From Mesaphorura yosii (Eukaryota; Arthropoda; Collembola; Poduromorpha; Tullbergiidae): a DNA stretch of 64,000 nucleotides. A program made the position numbers and the translations under genes. Where the stretch lies: assembly GCA_009869945.1 (NCBI GenBank), contig WIXG01000097.1, positions 164,419 through 228,418 of the forward strand, read 5' to 3'. Positions 61,669-64,000 of this stretch are shown in pieces. Every line of letters begins with the position of its first letter. The stretch's first letter is position 1. Below the pieces are notes generated by a model, which saw only the letters and a program-made list of their open reading frames with translations, ran no database searches and was not told where the DNA came from.

Positions 61669-63881
61669 ATGATCAAATGAGAGCATGTAATAAGAGTTGT
61701 GCCAGAAAATTGAAAACGATCAAAAATACACGTCAAAACACTTACCTTTTCCTCTTTCCTGTCGTGATAGAATTCAAAACAGGAACTCGTGCAACCTGTG
61801 ACAATATTTCATTCATTGATACAACGTATGTCATTCCACGCTAAATGTTTTGAAGTTGCAATATGTGATTCCGCGATAATTGTAACAAATTACTTTATCC
61901 ATTTGACTCTTTGACCTGTTCATTTGTTTTGTCGTTAATAGAGGATGTTTGTATGAAGGCTTTTTTGCAAAAGTAACCATAATCATGTAAACATAACCAG
62001 TCATTAACATCTTGAAACCAAATTTTACTGGTGAACTCCGAAAAGTTGCACTCATTCAATTCAATTGGTAACAATTGACTTGTAGTTCTGCATTGTTGTC
62101 GTACATTCTAATTCATTGAAGTGTATCTAAAGCGATTCCTATTGAGCAACCAATTAAAATTTATGAACTGATGATGTTGGCACCACTCGTAAAAACTGGC
62201 CAAGTAAGTTGGTTGTCGACTTGCCAAATAAAGAAAGCGAGATTTTGTCATCATTGCCAATAATCCCTTTTAAATTCACATTCACACTTTACCTGTGCAA
62301 CGTACCAACACAAAAGCATCAGTCAACCGCCCTGCCCACATTCTCTGTTGAGTGACTGTCGTTCCTATTATTCTAGTGCAGTGAAGCAGGTAAAGACTAA
62401 AGCGAAATTAATAACATTTCTTGCATATTGCATTGCATTGTTTCATGTGGAAGTAAACTTCATCCAAATTTCATCTCAGGCTCTTGAAAGCAAAAGTGAT
62501 ATTAACAGTAATTATAATTAGTTTAGGATTCCTGTTTCATGCGCACAGTTATTAAAGTTATTACTGACCCACATGAAAATGTTGCACCTTTTTATTACGT
62601 TTTGGGTTCATAAGTCAAGTACTCATTTTGGAATTGCATTCGTAGTTTCAATTTTCATGCATTGCTTATTTTGGCCCGGGTCCGCAATCATACGTGAAAT
62701 TAACTAATGATTGTAAAACCCAATTTCAATTAAAATTCAAATGAGGCCTAATTTCATAACTTTCGTCAAGGATCAAGAGGTGAAGCGAAGAAATTAAAAT
62801 TTTAGTGCCCTCAAAATAGAATTTAGTTTAATGTTTATCCTTGTGTTTTATAAACGAAGGACGAACTGGGAATGACTGCGATGACTCTAGGGAAAGTAGG
62901 TAGTTTTAAATTTTGAAACGCGTCCTTATTCTCCTTATGAGGGTGTGATATTACCCAGGATTTGAGATGAGATTCAGCAATGAACTGTTGAGTAATTGCT
63001 AAAATCTGTGCTGGTACTTTCGAAGGTGAGATTGAGATTGGTCCCACTCTAAGTTAAACATTGCTCTTCACCGGAAATTATGACATTAACAATTTATTAC
63101 GGTAAAAGGGAACATAAAAGACACGACAAGATCCGAGATAAGAAGTAATCCTGTTCAAGGAAATATTCAAGAAATAATAATTGATACGATTAAAGGAAGA
63201 CACGAACACGACTTCTCACTAAAAGCTCACTTCCTATTGTATGACTCTAATTAAAAGCATGCATTGCATATTGCACACATTGTCAGTCCACAATTGAGAG
63301 TAGAGAGTCTGCATTGCATTCGAACCTGAAATATTACATGACAATTTCTTGATTCGTTCGTTAACTCTACTCTGTCAACAAATGCTGCAAGCTGTACTGT
63401 ACAACGACTGTAATAAAAAGGAATTCTGCGTTTGCACAAAATGCACCAATAAATAGAACATTTTACGATATTTGCAGATTTAATTAAATAAATTACACGT
63501 TTGGTTATATGAAATGTCTGACGATTTGTGGAAGAGGACGGGAAGATGACTGGTTTGGTTAGTTTCTGAACGCTGCTGCTGCTTTACGTGATTATAGGTT
63601 TACGATGTTTGGAATGGGATACGTGTTTTTGATTACATACATGCATTCATTTCTGCAAGCAGTTTAAACAACACTCTCCTCAGTAAGAAAATATCCAGAA
63701 TGCCATAGCTAGAATTTAAGTCTTGAATGTTTTTCAAAAATGGACGAGATTGCCACCAGCTTTGTTCAAAGTTATGGAATTTATGTGATATCAGTGAGGC
63801 AAGGCAGGTATTTTACGAGTCTAACTGGAGTATCAATTTTAACAGATTATAACAGTACTGTTAGGTTCGAAATTAATCAAA
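61669..63881. other. Intergenic region
   Basis: AT-rich DNA downstream of the protease gene. Short frames only, none with a domain or splice support. No RNA gene recognised. Confidence 0.4.
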
Positions 63882-63937
63882 CTAGCAAAGCTAGGGCGGG
63901 CTAAAGCCCGCCAGGTTTGATCTCGGGCAGGGGCCCG
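63882..63937. repeat. Three consecutive perfect hairpins
   Basis: Three perfect inverted repeats lie almost end to end: CTAGC-AAA-GCTAG at 63882-63894, GGCGGGCT-AA-AGCCCGCC at 63895-63912, and CGGGC-AGGG-GCCCG at 63924-63937. They are GC-rich in an AT-rich setting. This looks like the end structure of a mobile element or a structured RNA, but the sequence after them is cut off by the window end and no matching partner was seen. Confidence 0.5.
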
Positions 63938-64000
63938 CGTTGACAATCGAAGCCTGATTGAAATTGGAATGGGACTCTGAAGTGATGGGCTATATGAGAT

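Overview
This is eukaryotic nuclear DNA. Genes are split by short GT-AG introns (mostly about 50-100 bp), lie on both strands and are separated by AT-rich non-coding DNA. There are no operons, ribosome binding sites or CRISPR arrays. Short introns, tandem kainate-type glutamate receptor genes, a LITAF cluster, an ADAMTS-like protease and an axonemal dynein light chain (so flagellated sperm or cilia) suggest an arthropod. A springtail-like hexapod is my best guess, but this rests on gene style only.

Layout. 3.5-8.0 kb: a MATH-BTB (SPOP-like) gene on the plus strand. Its first intron holds an unrecognised minus-strand gene, and a later intron holds a retro-inserted U6 snRNA copy with a matching flanking repeat. 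9.9-11.8 kb: mitochondrial ADP-forming succinyl-CoA ligase beta subunit (SUCLA2), minus. 12.6-14.0 kb: axonemal dynein light intermediate chain (DNALI1), minus. 14.3-16.3 kb: three small secretory-pathway genes of unknown function, two ending in a GPI-signal-like tail. 16.8-17.3 kb: a GC-rich island of foreign appearance. 17.4-26.1 kb: two tandem kainate-type ionotropic glutamate receptor genes, minus, sharing an unusual gate motif. 28.7-29.8 kb: a divergent phospholipid scramblase-like gene. 32.1-39.1 kb: three LITAF-domain genes with a four-helix membrane protein gene between them; a fourth, divergent LITAF gene is at 45.0-45.6 kb. 39.8-44.6 kb: a coiled-coil protein and an unrecognised 522-residue protein, minus. 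46.1-49.0 kb: an AREL1-type HECT ubiquitin ligase. 49.2-55.2 kb: three tandem minus-strand copies of a secreted protein family I do not recognise, each with a TATA box about 105 bp before its ATG and an intron after codon 5. 58.8-61.7 kb: a secreted reprolysin-type metalloprotease. The window ends with three consecutive perfect hairpins.

The neighbours do not form one pathway. The strongest candidates for something undescribed are the three-gene secreted family at 49-55 kb, the altered gate motif of the receptor pair, the nested gene in the MATH-BTB intron, and the hairpin cluster at the right edge. Exon joins were worked out by hand from splice consensus and reading phase; joins I could not resolve are flagged.
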